NCBI RefSeq assembly: GCF_016741775.1
Contig: NZ_JAERRK010000028.1
Location: 1-64,000, forward strand
Length of the DNA: 64,000 nucleotides
Direction of reading: 5' to 3'
Source of the DNA: Streptomyces actinomycinicus
Lineage (GTDB): Bacteria; Actinomycetota; Actinomycetes; Streptomycetales; Streptomycetaceae
The notes below the pieces were generated by a model. It was not told the DNA's origin, did no database searches, and was given only the letters and a program-made list of their open reading frames with translations. Numbering within the stretch: the stretch's first letter is position 1; every line of letters starts with the position of its first letter. Shown piece by piece: positions 1-10,254 of this stretch. The position numbers and the translations under genes were made by a program.

Positions 1-38
1 CCTTGTCAAAAGCTCGGCGGGGCGGGGGGACGCCCGAA

Positions 39-1348
39 TCAGAGTCGTCCCGCCGCCTTGAGAGCGAGGTAGGCATCCGCCAGAGCCGGCGCCAGGTTCG
101 CCGACGTCGCGTCCACCACCGTCACCCCGTGCCGACGCAACTGCTCCGCCGTACGACTGCGCTCGCTCTGCGCCTGAGCGGCAGCCGCCGCCTCGTACAC
201 CGCTTCCACACTGCCCCGGGCCTGCGCCATCCGGGCGATGTGCGGATCCGCCACCGACGCCACCAGAACGGTGTGGCGCTGGGTGAGCTGCGGAAGCACG
301 GGAAGCAGCCCCTGCTCCACCGGTGCCGCGTCCAGGGTCGTGAAAAGAACGATCAGCGAACGCCGCGGCGCCGTGCGCAGAGCAGTGGCCGTGAGCCCCC
401 GAGCGTCCGTCTCCACGAGTTCCGGTTCCAGCGCGGCCATCGCGTTCACCACGGACGGCAGCACGTCACCGGCCGAGCGGCCCTGGACCAGGGCACGTGC
501 CCGGCGGTCGTAGGCCAGCAGGTCCACGCGGTCGCCCGCACGAGAAGCGAGCGCCGCCAGCAGCAGGGCGGCGTCCATGGATGCGTCCAGGCGCGGGGTG
601 TCACCCACCCGGCCGGCCGACGTGCGGCCCGTGTCCAGGACCAGGAGGATGTGACGGTCGCGCTCCGGGCGCCAGGTTCGGACGGCGACCGCGGACTGGC
701 GGGCGGTGGCTCGCCAGTCGATCGACCGGGTGTCGTCGCCGGGGACGTACTCGCGCAGGCTGTCGAATTCCGTTCCCTCACCGCGGGTCAGGACACTGGT
801 GCGGCCGTCGAGTTCGCGCAGTCGGGCGAGCCGCGACGGAAGATGCTTGCGGCTGGTGAACGGCGGCAGGACTCGTACCGTCCAGGGCACCTGGTGGGCG
901 CCCTGGCGGGAGAACAGGCCGAGGGGGCCGTAGGAGCGGATCGTCACGCGGTCGGCCCGGCGGTCCCCGCGACGGGTGGGGCGCAGCCGGGTCGTCACGC
1001 GCCGGCGTTCGCCCGGAGGCACGGTCAGCCGGTGCCTGGAGGCTTCGACCTCCGTGCCCGGCTGCCAGCTGCTCGGCGGCCAGGCGTCCCGCAGCCGGGC
1101 CCGCAGCGGTCGGCGGGACGGATTGGTGATCGTGAGGGTGACGTCGGCGGTCTCGCCGAGCCGGGTGGCGGTGTCGCCGGAGCGGGTCAGCACGAGACGT
1201 CGTACCGGCGCGGCCAGCGCGTAGTCGCAGGCGCAGGCCAGGGCCAGGGGGCCGTTGACCGCGAGGATGCCGGTCCAGCCGGGTTCCAGGATGCCGACGG
1301 GGACCGAGCCGAGGGCCGCGATGAGGGCGGCGCGTCCGGTGAGGGCCA

Positions 1349-1349
<1 letters not shown>
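39..1349 (-). CDS. DUF58 domain protein
   Basis: Last gene of a five-gene envelope operon. Two hydrophobic stretches near the N-terminus (about residues 5-45) should anchor it in the membrane. A beta-rich middle is followed by the DUF58 signature around residues 195-215 (REYVPGDDTRSIDWRATAR), and then a von Willebrand A-like segment with LVLDTGRTS. In this family such proteins work with a MoxR ATPase, and that gene lies immediately upstream. The ATG start overlaps the MoxR stop as ATGA, which implies translational coupling. At 436 residues it has normal family length. The exact substrate is unknown; a chaperone or envelope-maturation role is inferred from the family pairing. Confidence 0.9.
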
Positions 1350-2337
<988 letters not shown>

Positions 2338-2341
<4 letters not shown>

Positions 2342-3564
2342 GAACGGCGTACCTCTCTTTCGAGGGCGTCGAGTTGGTCGGTCAGTCTGATGAGGGCCGC
2401 GTCGTCGCCGGGCGGCGGTCCGAAGAGCAGGTGGTGCAGGGCCTGTCCGTCGCCGGAGAGGTGGGCGGACAGGGCGGGAAGCAGGGCCTCGGGCGTGTGC
2501 GCCCGGGCGAGGGGGACGCCGACGAGGGGGGCGAGCCGGGTGCGGGTGGTGGCACGGAGAGCGGTGGCCGCGCGGTCGCGGGCGTTGGCGTTGCGGTAGA
2601 GGCGGGCCCGGCCTTCGGCGGTCTCCGAGGCGCGGATCGCGACGGGGAGCCTCTCGGTCACGAGGGGGCCGAAGCGGCGGGCCCGCCAGAAGGCGGCGAG
2701 GACCGCTGCGACGAACAGCTGCAGGGTGGCCCAGAGCCAGCCCGAAGGGAGCAGGTCGAGGAAGTTCTTCCGCTCGCCGGTGCCGGTGGCGGAGGCGTCG
2801 GACAGCGAGGGGAGGTACCAGACCAGATGGGGGCGGGAGCCGAGGAGTTGGAGGGCGAGCGAGGCGTTGCCCTGCTCGTCGAGGCGGTCGTTGTAGAGGA
2901 TGTCGGGCGCGCCGAGGACGACGGTGTCGCCGTCCCCGGAGGCCGCGGGGATGCGCAGCAGGGTGGCGAGGCGCTCGCTGGGATAGCAGGAGTCGGCGTC
3001 GAGGTGGGTGGTGGTGTAGCGGATGCCGCCGGTGTCGGCGGTTCCTGCGCGCCGGGCTTCGGGCAGGGTGCAGTGCGGGGCGAGCGTGGGGTCGCCGCTG
3101 GTGGCGGGGTCCGCGGTGACCCCGGGGGCGAGCCGCTCGACGGACCAGCTGCCGGCTGCGAGGAGCACGGTGCGGCCGCCGGAGGTTGCGGTGGTCCCGT
3201 GCAACCGGTCCTGCTGACGGTGGGTCAGCCGGTCGGGTACGGCGACCAGGAGGGTGGTGTCGGGGCCGGCGGCGGCGCGTGCCTCGTCGAGTGTGGTGAC
3301 CACGCGCGTGGAGACGCCGCGCTCGGCGAGGAGTTGGGCGACGGCGCGGCTGCCGTAGGGGTCGGGGGAGCGCGGGTCCAGGTCGCCGTGGCGAGTGGTG
3401 GAGCGTACGGCGGCCATGGCGACGGCCGCTGCCAGGATGAGTACGACGGCGAGCGCGATGCCTCGGGAGCGGGTCCACAGCTGACGGCGGGGCGGCGTGG
3501 AAGTGGCCGTCCCGGCCGCCGTGGGCGCGGCGGAGGTGGTCGTGGGCGTGGCCTCGGTGGTCAC
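2338..3564 (-). CDS. DUF4350 membrane protein
   Basis: A 408-residue protein with an N-terminal transmembrane helix (about residues 34-53) and a second around residues 270-290. The segment between them, expected outside the cell, has the DUF4350 pattern: DPYGSRAVAQLLAERGV, then a ThuA/GATase-like Rossmann-type fold with LLVAVPDRLT. Start is GTG, overlapping the DUF4129 stop as GTGA. DUF4350 genes in actinomycetes normally sit between DUF4129 and moxR, as here. No catalytic function is established. Confidence 0.9.
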
Positions 3565-4337
3565 CGGGTGACCCCCTGGCGGCTGCTGTGGGCCGTGCTG
3601 GTGGCGTCGGCGGCGAGGCTGGGACTGGTGCGTTCCAGGTCGCGGTCGAGTGCGGCCATGCGCTGGTACGACTGTTCGCTCGCCCTGCGCCCGCCGTACG
3701 TGACGCCGTCGAACTCCTGGGCGGCGGCGCGCAGTCGGTCGGTGTGCGCGGGAAGTACGCGGCCGGCCTCGGCGGCTGCTTCGTCGGCGGTGCGGCCGGG
3801 GCGTGAGTCGAGCAGGGCCCGTTCCTCCAGGGAGCGGACGAGGGCTCGCATGCGTTCCTGGACCGCCTGGTTCCAGTGGCCCTGGGCGGCATGGGCCTCA
3901 CTGGCCGCTCGGTGTTCGGCGGCGCTGCGGGGGCGGTCGCCGAACAGAACGGCGGCGGAGGCGGGCAGGCGGCGCGGGGTGCCGAGACGCCACCACAGGG
4001 CGGCCAGGACGGCGACGACGAAGAGGATCACGACGACCAGGCCCGCCGCGCCGCCGGGCGTCGCCGACGCGGCCGAGCTGAACAGCCGGTCGACCCAGTC
4101 CCAGAACGCGTTCAGAGCGCGTTGGAGCAGGCTCGGGTCGTTCTCGTGGTACATCCGCTTGGACAGTTCGCGCCGGGCCGCCTCCCGGGCGGCATCGCGC
4201 CCGATGGTGACCGGCGGTTCGTCGCCCGAGCCGGCGGCCGGCAGGGCCCCGTGTGCCGCTCGCAGCAGGGTCGGTACGACCCTGCCGGTGGCGCCGGGCG
4301 GGGCCGCTGCCATGAGAACTCCCCCCGTGAGGCTCAC
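3561..4337 (-). CDS. DUF4129 domain membrane protein
   Basis: A DUF4129 protein: a conserved segment (AREAARRELSKRMYHENDPS), one transmembrane helix (GLVVVILFVVAVLAALWW, about residues 95-115), then a cytoplasmic part with HWNQAVQERMRALVRSLEE. Two starts are plausible. GTG at 4337 follows GGGAG and gives 258 residues, lying 4 nt after the upstream stop. ATG at 4313 follows GGGGGGAG and gives 250 residues. I report the longer form but cannot decide. The stop overlaps the DUF4350 start. The role is unknown beyond co-occurrence with MoxR/DUF58; some DUF4129 domains are fused to transglutaminases, suggesting envelope work. Confidence 0.85.
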   Translation of the reverse strand: MSLTGGVLMAAAPPGATGRVVPTLLRAAHGALPAAGSGDEPPVTIGRDAAREAARRELSKRMYHENDPSLLQRALNAFWDWVDRLFSSAASATPGGAAGLVVVILFVVAVLAALWWRLGTPRRLPASAAVLFGDRPRSAAEHRAASEAHAAQGHWNQAVQERMRALVRSLEERALLDSRPGRTADEAAAEAGRVLPAHTDRLRAAAQEFDGVTYGGRRASEQSYQRMAALDRDLERTSPSLAADATSTAHSSRQGVTR

Positions 4338-4341
4338 CGCA

Positions 4342-5769
4342 TCAGCTCCCGGGGACCGGGCCGGTGCCGTAGCCCTGCACACCGGCGGCGCGGGCCAGTT
4401 CGAGGTCGAGGGCCTCGCGGCGGATGCGCTGGTCGATGTAGAGGAGCACGGTGACGCCGGCGCTGATCGGGAGGGTGAGCGTGGTGCCGATCAGGGAGCC
4501 GATCCCGCGGATGATCAGGAACGCCCAGCCGACGTGTCCGCCGCTCGTGGCGAGGAAGTTGTCCATTCCGTCGTCGCTCACGGCGGCGCCGATGAGGGCG
4601 AAGGGGATGGTGACGAGCGCCGAGACGATGTTGGCGATCAGTCCGGCCAGCAACTGGATGCCGAGGATGCGCCACCAGGAGCCGCGCACCAGCTTGGCGG
4701 AGCGGCTCATGGACTTCAGGACGCCCTGTCGTTCGAGCATCAGGGCGGGCGCGGCCAGGGAGAAGCGGATGGCCAGCCACACCGCGACGACGATGGCGGC
4801 CAGGATGCCCAGGGCGAACAGGGCGGCTCCGCCGGAGTCGCTGCCTCCGCCGGCCAGGACGAGGATGCCGGGCAGTGTCCCGGCCACGATCACGCCGACG
4901 GTGATCAGGCCGAGCAGTATGAGCAGCCCGGCCAGCTTGGGGAGTTGCGGGCGGGACTCACGCCAGGCCTCGCCAGTGCTGACCGGCTTGCCGAGCACGG
5001 CCCGGCTGGTGACGGTCGTGAGCAGCGCCGTTGCGACGATCATGGCGGCCACCGTGATGACCGTCATGATGCCGGTGCCGATCATCGTCTCGCGCAGGGC
5101 GCGGAACACCTCGTCGGGGGTGGCCGTCCGGCTGTCCAGGGAGGACTGGCTGAGGGCGTCGTTGAGGACGAAACCCTGCAGCAGGACCAGGCTGGTGTCC
5201 ACGAACAGGGCGACGGCCAGCGAGATACCGAGGACCGTGCGCCAGTAGGTGCGCATGGTGGAGACGGCGCCGTCGAGGATCTCGCCGACGCCGAGCGGGC
5301 GCAGCGGGATGACACCGGGCTTGGCGGCGGGCGGGGGTCCGCCCCAGCCGCCGCCCCAGGCGGGGTAGCCGCCCGGGGTGCCGTAGCCGCCGGGCGCCGC
5401 GGGAGGTCCTCCGTGACCACCGCCTCCGTAGCCGCCGGGGCCGTAGCCGCCCGGGCCGGGACCGTAGCCGCCGGGGCCGGGACCGTAGCCGCCGGGGCCG
5501 GGAGCGCCGGGCGGCCGGCCGCCCCAGCCCGGGCCGGGGGGTGGGGGCGGCGGGGCCTGGTTGGGGTCGGGGGCACCCGTGGGCGCGGACCACTGGCCCG
5601 GTGGCGGCTGCTCCTTCGACCACTTCCCGCCCGGGCCCTGCGATTCGCTGCCCGGCTGCGGCTCGGGCTCGGCGGGGCCGGGTCGGTCGGAGGGGTGGGA
5701 CGCACCGGGTTCCCGCCCCTCGGACGACGGGGCGGATCCGGGCGAGGCCCAGCCCGGAGTGTCTGTCAT
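4342..5769 (-). CDS. Pro/Gly-rich multi-pass membrane protein (GPDPase membrane-domain-like)
   Basis: First gene of the operon, 475 residues. Residues 1-150 are disordered and rich in Pro, Gly and Tyr, with repeats of the type GGYGPGP. From about residue 155 (PLRPLGVGEILDGAVSTMR) to the end it resembles the membrane domain found with glycerophosphodiester phosphodiesterases, with six or more hydrophobic helices and no visible catalytic domain. Start is ATG with AAGGAG five bases upstream, so the longer open frame is not used. It is divergent from mtnA across a 140-bp gap that probably holds both promoters. Function unknown. Confidence 0.85.
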   Translation of the reverse strand: MTDTPGWASPGSAPSSEGREPGASHPSDRPGPAEPEPQPGSESQGPGGKWSKEQPPPGQWSAPTGAPDPNQAPPPPPPGPGWGGRPPGAPGPGGYGPGPGGYGPGPGGYGPGGYGGGGHGGPPAAPGGYGTPGGYPAWGGGWGGPPPAAKPGVIPLRPLGVGEILDGAVSTMRTYWRTVLGISLAVALFVDTSLVLLQGFVLNDALSQSSLDSRTATPDEVFRALRETMIGTGIMTVITVAAMIVATALLTTVTSRAVLGKPVSTGEAWRESRPQLPKLAGLLILLGLITVGVIVAGTLPGILVLAGGGSDSGGAALFALGILAAIVVAVWLAIRFSLAAPALMLERQGVLKSMSRSAKLVRGSWWRILGIQLLAGLIANIVSALVTIPFALIGAAVSDDGMDNFLATSGGHVGWAFLIIRGIGSLIGTTLTLPISAGVTVLLYIDQRIRREALDLELARAAGVQGYGTGPVPGS

Positions 5770-5909
5770 CGAAACTCCTTCTCGGTGCCCGTCCGCGGTC
5801 GCGGCGGCAGGTTGGCAGCCATCGTGCCATGGGCTGGTCACCGGGGTACCGGCCGCGGTATGGGCTGGACACCTTCAATTGTCCGCCGGATCCGGGGCAG
5901 ACTGACGGC

Positions 5910-7049
5910 ATGGCTGATCAGCAGGCGCGAACCGGCGAGGACAGGCGGCCGACCCAGATACCGGTGATCCGTTGGGAGGAACCACCAGAAGGTCCCGTGC
6001 TGGTCCTCCTCGACCAGACGAGGCTCCCGGCCGAAGAAGTCGAGTTGGTGTGCACGGACGCGCCGGCGCTGGTGGAGGCGATCCGTTCGCTCGCCGTGCG
6101 CGGGGCCCCGCTGCTCGGCATCGCGGGGGCGTACGGCGTCGCGCTCGCCGCCGCGCGCGGCTTCGACGTGGCCGAGGCGGCGCGGGCGCTCGAAGAAGCC
6201 AGGCCCACCGCGGTGAACCTGTCCGTCGGTGTGCGCCGGGCTCAGGCCGCGCACCAGGAGGCGCTGGCCGCCACCGGCGACCCGACCGCCGGTGCCGTGG
6301 CGGCGCTGGCCGCGGCGCGGGCGCTGCACCAGGAGGACGCCGTCGCCAGCACCCGGATGGCCGCCCATGGTCTGGCGCTGCTGGACGAGTTGCTGCCCGG
6401 TGGCGGGCACCGGATCCTCACCCACTGCAACAGCGGGTCGCTGGTGTCGGGTGGGGAGGGCACGGCCTTCGCGGTGACGCTGGCGGCGCACCGGGCGGGG
6501 CGGCTGCGGCGGCTGTGGGTGGACGAGACGCGTCCGTTGCTGCAGGGCGCGCGCCTGACGGCGTACGAGGCGGCCCGCAGTGGCATGGCGTACACCCTGC
6601 TCACCGACAACGCGGCGGGTTCCCTGTTCGCGGCGGGTGAGGTGGACGCGGTGCTGATCGGGGCGGACCGGATCGCGGCCGACGGCTCGGTGGCGAACAA
6701 GGTGGGGAGCTATCCGCTCGCCGTGCTCGCCCGGTACCACCACGTGCCGTTCATCGTGGTGGCGCCGGTGACCACGGTCGATCCGGCCACTGCGGACGGG
6801 GCGTCCATCGAGGTCGAGCAGCGGCCGGGCTTCGAGGTGACCGAGCTTTCAGCGCCGCAGGTGCCGGTGGCGGGAGCGGGCGGCGGAATTCCGGTGGCGC
6901 CCCTGGGGACGCAGGCGTACAACCCGGCGTTCGACGTGACGCCGCCGGAGCTGATCACGGCCGTCGTCACCGAGGAAGGGGTCGTTTCACCCGTGACGGC
7001 CGAGGCTCTTGCGGAGCTGTGCGCCGGGCAGGGACGGACCGCCGCCTGA
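5910..7049 (+). CDS. mtnA: S-methyl-5-thioribose-1-phosphate isomerase
   Basis: MtnA isomerises methylthioribose-1-phosphate to methylthioribulose-1-phosphate in the methionine salvage pathway. It is a cytosolic 379-residue protein with the eIF2B-alpha-like fold. The two residues used in catalysis are visible: Cys173 in THCNSGSL and Asp253 in IGADRIAADGS. Other family landmarks are AVRGAPLLGIAGAYG (about 60-75) and NKVGSYPLA. The ATG at MADQQART was chosen because homology starts just after it; the Shine-Dalgarno is weak. No other salvage gene is in the window, so mtnA stands alone here, facing the envelope operon. Confidence 0.95.
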   Translation: MADQQARTGEDRRPTQIPVIRWEEPPEGPVLVLLDQTRLPAEEVELVCTDAPALVEAIRSLAVRGAPLLGIAGAYGVALAAARGFDVAEAARALEEARPTAVNLSVGVRRAQAAHQEALAATGDPTAGAVAALAAARALHQEDAVASTRMAAHGLALLDELLPGGGHRILTHCNSGSLVSGGEGTAFAVTLAAHRAGRLRRLWVDETRPLLQGARLTAYEAARSGMAYTLLTDNAAGSLFAAGEVDAVLIGADRIAADGSVANKVGSYPLAVLARYHHVPFIVVAPVTTVDPATADGASIEVEQRPGFEVTELSAPQVPVAGAGGGIPVAPLGTQAYNPAFDVTPPELITAVVTEEGVVSPVTAEALAELCAGQGRTAA

Positions 7050-7349
7050 CGAAGCGGACGCGGGCGGCCGTTCTCCGCGGTGGCGCTGACATGGCGCTCA
7101 CCGCCGCGCGGCCGCCGCTCCGGCCTGCCCGCGCCCGGTCCGGCGGCCGTGGGAAACGGCCCGTCCGGCCTCCGGCGGCGCGGTCCGGCGGCCGTGGGAA
7201 ACGGCCGGTCCGGGCTCCCGGCGGCGCGGTCCGGGGCGGATCTGCCGGGCAACCGGCGGGCGGGGGCAGACAGTGACGGCTCCGTGCGGCTATGGTCACC
7301 GGCCAGTGACCTCCCTCACCAGGGCGCCTGTCGCTGTTATGAGAATGGG
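7050..7349. other. 300-bp intergenic region between mtnA and mtrA
   Basis: No gene is seen. The left half carries a GC-rich tandem duplication with two small hairpins, listed separately. The right part from about 7270 is less GC-rich and should contain the mtrA promoter, but I cannot assign confident -35 and -10 boxes. Confidence 0.5.
7136..7226. repeat. 45-bp near-perfect tandem duplication with embedded hairpins
   Basis: Two units begin at 7136 and 7181. Their first 26 bases are identical. Each unit contains the hairpin GGCCGT-GGGAA-ACGGCC (7145-7161 and 7190-7206). It may act in termination of mtnA or be a neutral duplication. Seen directly; function inferred. Confidence 0.75.
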
Positions 7350-8039
7350 ATGATGTCGTTTATGAAGGGACGAGTCCTTGTCGTCGACGACGACACCGCA
7401 CTGGCCGAGATGCTCGGCATTGTGCTGCGTGGTGAAGGTTTTGAGCCGTCTTTCGTAGCCGACGGCGACAAGGCGCTGGCCGCTTTCCGTGAGTCCAAGC
7501 CCGACCTGGTGCTCCTCGACCTGATGCTGCCCGGCCGGGACGGCATCGAGGTGTGCCGGCTGATCCGGGCCGAGTCCGGCGTGCCGATCGTGATGCTCAC
7601 GGCGAAGAGCGACACCGTCGACGTTGTCGTGGGCCTGGAGTCGGGCGCCGACGACTACATCGTCAAGCCGTTCAAGCCCAAGGAGCTGGTGGCCCGTATC
7701 CGGGCGCGGCTGCGCAGGTCGGAGGAGCCGGCGCCGGAGCAGCTGACCATAGGTGACCTGGTCATCGACGTGGCCGGCCACTCGGTGAAGCGGGACGGGC
7801 AGTCGATCGCGCTGACCCCGCTCGAGTTCGACCTGCTGGTCGCGCTCGCGCGCAAGCCGTGGCAGGTGTTCACCCGCGAGGTGCTGCTCGAGCAGGTGTG
7901 GGGCTACCGGCACGCGGCCGACACGCGGCTCGTCAACGTGCACGTCCAGCGGCTGCGCTCCAAGGTCGAGAAGGACCCGGAGCGGCCGGAGATCGTGGTG
8001 ACCGTCCGTGGTGTCGGTTACAAGGCCGGACCCAGCTGA
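7350..8039 (+). CDS. mtrA: Response regulator MtrA (OmpR/PhoB family)
   Basis: A 229-residue cytoplasmic transcription factor. The receiver domain (about 6-120) has acidic residues DDD at 13-15, phosphoacceptor Asp57 in LLDLMLPGRDG and the conserved Lys in IVKPFKPKE. The winged-helix output domain (about 135-229) contains LTPLEFDLL and VHVQRLRSKVE. It is followed after one base by mtrB, its cognate kinase. In streptomycetes MtrA links development, antibiotic production and nitrogen control (known for the family). Three in-frame ATGs lie close together (7350, 7353, 7362); the first gives the usual 229-residue length. Confidence 0.97.
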   Translation: MMSFMKGRVLVVDDDTALAEMLGIVLRGEGFEPSFVADGDKALAAFRESKPDLVLLDLMLPGRDGIEVCRLIRAESGVPIVMLTAKSDTVDVVVGLESGADDYIVKPFKPKELVARIRARLRRSEEPAPEQLTIGDLVIDVAGHSVKRDGQSIALTPLEFDLLVALARKPWQVFTREVLLEQVWGYRHAADTRLVNVHVQRLRSKVEKDPERPEIVVTVRGVGYKAGPS

Positions 8040-8040
8040 C

Positions 8041-10254
8041 ATGTCCGGGGACAGTGCCGCTTCGGCTCCCGGCCGGTCCGGGGGCCGCCCGGGGCGGCCT
8101 GTCGGCCGGACGGTGGGTGCGCGTGTGAGGCGTCTGTTCGAGGGCGGGCTGCTGCAGGGCGGAGTCCAGGGCAGCCCGGTCCTCCGGCTGTTCCTGCGCT
8201 GGGTGCGCCGTCCGCTGCTGCCGGTGATGCGGCTGTGGCGGCGCAACATCCAGCTGAGGGTCGTCGCCACGACCCTGCTGATGTCCCTGGGCGTTGTCCT
8301 GCTGCTGGGCTTCGTCGTGATCGGGCAGGTGCGAAACGGCCTGCTGGACGCGAAGGTGAAGGCCTCGCAGAGCCAGGCCACGGGCGGTTTCGCGGTGGCC
8401 AAGCAGAAGGCCGACGAAGCGGCCGGTGGTACCGGCGCGGCTGCCGGGACAGGCACCGCCGACGGCACCGCCACGGCGGACGGCCGGCAGTCGCAGAACG
8501 TCATCCCGTGGATGAGCGACCTCGTGGAGTCGCTGTCCAGCGGCGGTGCGGGCGCCTTCGACGTGGCGACGCTGCCCGTGGGCGACGACGCCGGCGGCGG
8601 CCGCAGCCCGCGTGGCTCCGGGAACGTCAATCCGACCTCCAGCGTGCCCGCGAGCCTGCGTGAGCGGGTCAACGGCGGTACGACGGCCGCCCAGAGCTAC
8701 ACGCGGATCGTCTACTCCAACGGCAAGGAGTCCCAGCCGGCACTGGTCATCGGCAAGCAGGTCAACGACCCCAACGGCCGACCGTACGAGCTGTACTACC
8801 TCTTCCCGCTCACGCAGGAGGAGAAGTCCCTGAGCCTGGTCAAGGGCACCCTGGCGACCGCCGGGCTGTTCGTCGTCGTCCTGCTCGGTGCCATCGCCTG
8901 GCTGGTGGTGCGGCAGGTCGTCACGCCGGTGCGGATGGCGGCCGGGATCGCCGAGCGGCTCTCCGCCGGGCGGCTGCAGGAACGGATGAAGGTCACCGGC
9001 GAGGACGACATCGCCCGCCTGGGCGAGGCCTTCAACAAGATGGCGCAGAACCTCCAGGTCAAGATCCAGCAGCTGGAGGACCTGTCCCGGATGCAGCGGC
9101 GGTTCGTCTCCGACGTCTCGCACGAGCTGAGGACGCCGCTGACGACCGTACGGATGGCCGCCGACGTCATCCACGAGGCGCGCGAGGACTTCGATCCGGT
9201 GACCGCCCGGTCGGCGGAGCTGCTCGCCGACCAGCTGGACCGGTTCGAGTCGCTGCTCGCCGACCTGCTGGAGATCAGCCGGTTCGACGCGGGCGCGGCG
9301 GCGCTGGAGGCCGAGCCGATAGACCTCAGGGAGGTCGTCCGCCGGGTCGTCAGCGGTGCCGAACCGCTCGCCGAGCGCAAGGGCACCCACATACGGGTCG
9401 TCGGCGACCAGCAGCCCGTCGTGGCCGAGGCCGATGCCCGGCGCCTGGAGCGCGTCCTGCGCAACCTCGTGGTCAACGCCGTCGAGCACGGCGAGGGCAA
9501 GGACGTCGTCGTCAAGCTCGCCGCGGCGGGCGGGGCGGTGGCCATCGCCGTACGCGACTACGGCGTCGGGCTGAAGCCGGGCGAGGCGACCCGTGTGTTC
9601 AGCCGGTTCTGGCGGGCCGACCCGGCACGCGCGCGTACCACCGGCGGTACGGGTCTCGGGCTGTCGATCGCCCTGGAGGACGCCCGGCTGCACGGCGGCT
9701 GGCTGCAGGCCTGGGGCGAACCGGGCGGCGGCTCGCAGTTCCGGCTGACGCTGCCGAGGACCGCGGACGAGCCGCTGCGGGGGTCGCCGATACCGCTGGA
9801 GCCCAAGGACTCACGTCGCAACCGCGGTCTCGACGCCGCCGGCCCGGCCCGCGGCGGCGACGAGAAGCGGGCGACCGTTCCGGTGCAGCAGGGCGGTGCC
9901 CAGCCACCGGCGCTGGCGCCCGGGGCGTCGCTCGCGCCGCGGCTGTCCGCCGTCGCCCCGGCCGCAGGCCCGACCGCCCTGCCCGGCAACGGCAACGGCG
10001 CGCGCGTGGTCCCCAGGCCGACGGGTGGCACACCGCGCCCCGGCGACGGGCCCGCCGCACGGCCGGCACCCGACGCGGACAGGGCCCGGCCCGACACGGC
10101 GCGGTCGGACACGGCGCGATCGGACGTGGCTCGGGCGGACGCGGCGCGATCGGATGTGGCTCAGCCCGATGCGACGCGACCGGACACTGCTCCGGCGGAC
10201 GCGGTCGCAACGGAGGATTCGACGGATCCAGGGGAGGAATTTCGTGGCCGCTGA
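8041..10254 (+). CDS. mtrB: Sensor histidine kinase MtrB
   Basis: A 737-residue membrane kinase. A transmembrane helix at about 78-100 and another at about 275-297 flank an extracellular sensor region that contains a low-complexity Gly/Ala/Thr insert. A HAMP segment leads to the HisKA box with His361 (SHELRTPLTTVR), then the ATPase motifs NLVVNAVEHG, DYGVGL and GGTGLGLSI. The kinase ends near residue 580. About 155 further residues form a disordered tail rich in Pro, Ala and Asp, with five-residue units such as DTARS. The gene overlaps lpqB by 11 bases, so MtrA, MtrB and LpqB are probably made from one transcript. LpqB modulates MtrB signalling in mycobacteria. Confidence 0.96.
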   Translation: MSGDSAASAPGRSGGRPGRPVGRTVGARVRRLFEGGLLQGGVQGSPVLRLFLRWVRRPLLPVMRLWRRNIQLRVVATTLLMSLGVVLLLGFVVIGQVRNGLLDAKVKASQSQATGGFAVAKQKADEAAGGTGAAAGTGTADGTATADGRQSQNVIPWMSDLVESLSSGGAGAFDVATLPVGDDAGGGRSPRGSGNVNPTSSVPASLRERVNGGTTAAQSYTRIVYSNGKESQPALVIGKQVNDPNGRPYELYYLFPLTQEEKSLSLVKGTLATAGLFVVVLLGAIAWLVVRQVVTPVRMAAGIAERLSAGRLQERMKVTGEDDIARLGEAFNKMAQNLQVKIQQLEDLSRMQRRFVSDVSHELRTPLTTVRMAADVIHEAREDFDPVTARSAELLADQLDRFESLLADLLEISRFDAGAAALEAEPIDLREVVRRVVSGAEPLAERKGTHIRVVGDQQPVVAEADARRLERVLRNLVVNAVEHGEGKDVVVKLAAAGGAVAIAVRDYGVGLKPGEATRVFSRFWRADPARARTTGGTGLGLSIALEDARLHGGWLQAWGEPGGGSQFRLTLPRTADEPLRGSPIPLEPKDSRRNRGLDAAGPARGGDEKRATVPVQQGGAQPPALAPGASLAPRLSAVAPAAGPTALPGNGNGARVVPRPTGGTPRPGDGPAARPAPDADRARPDTARSDTARSDVARADAARSDVAQPDATRPDTAPADAVATEDSTDPGEEFRGR

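Noticed and set aside
5770-5909. SAM or methionine riboswitch before mtnA
   Set aside because: Only a weak GGACA-N8-TGTCC symmetry is present; the space is short and shared with a divergent promoter, and no riboswitch core is recognisable.
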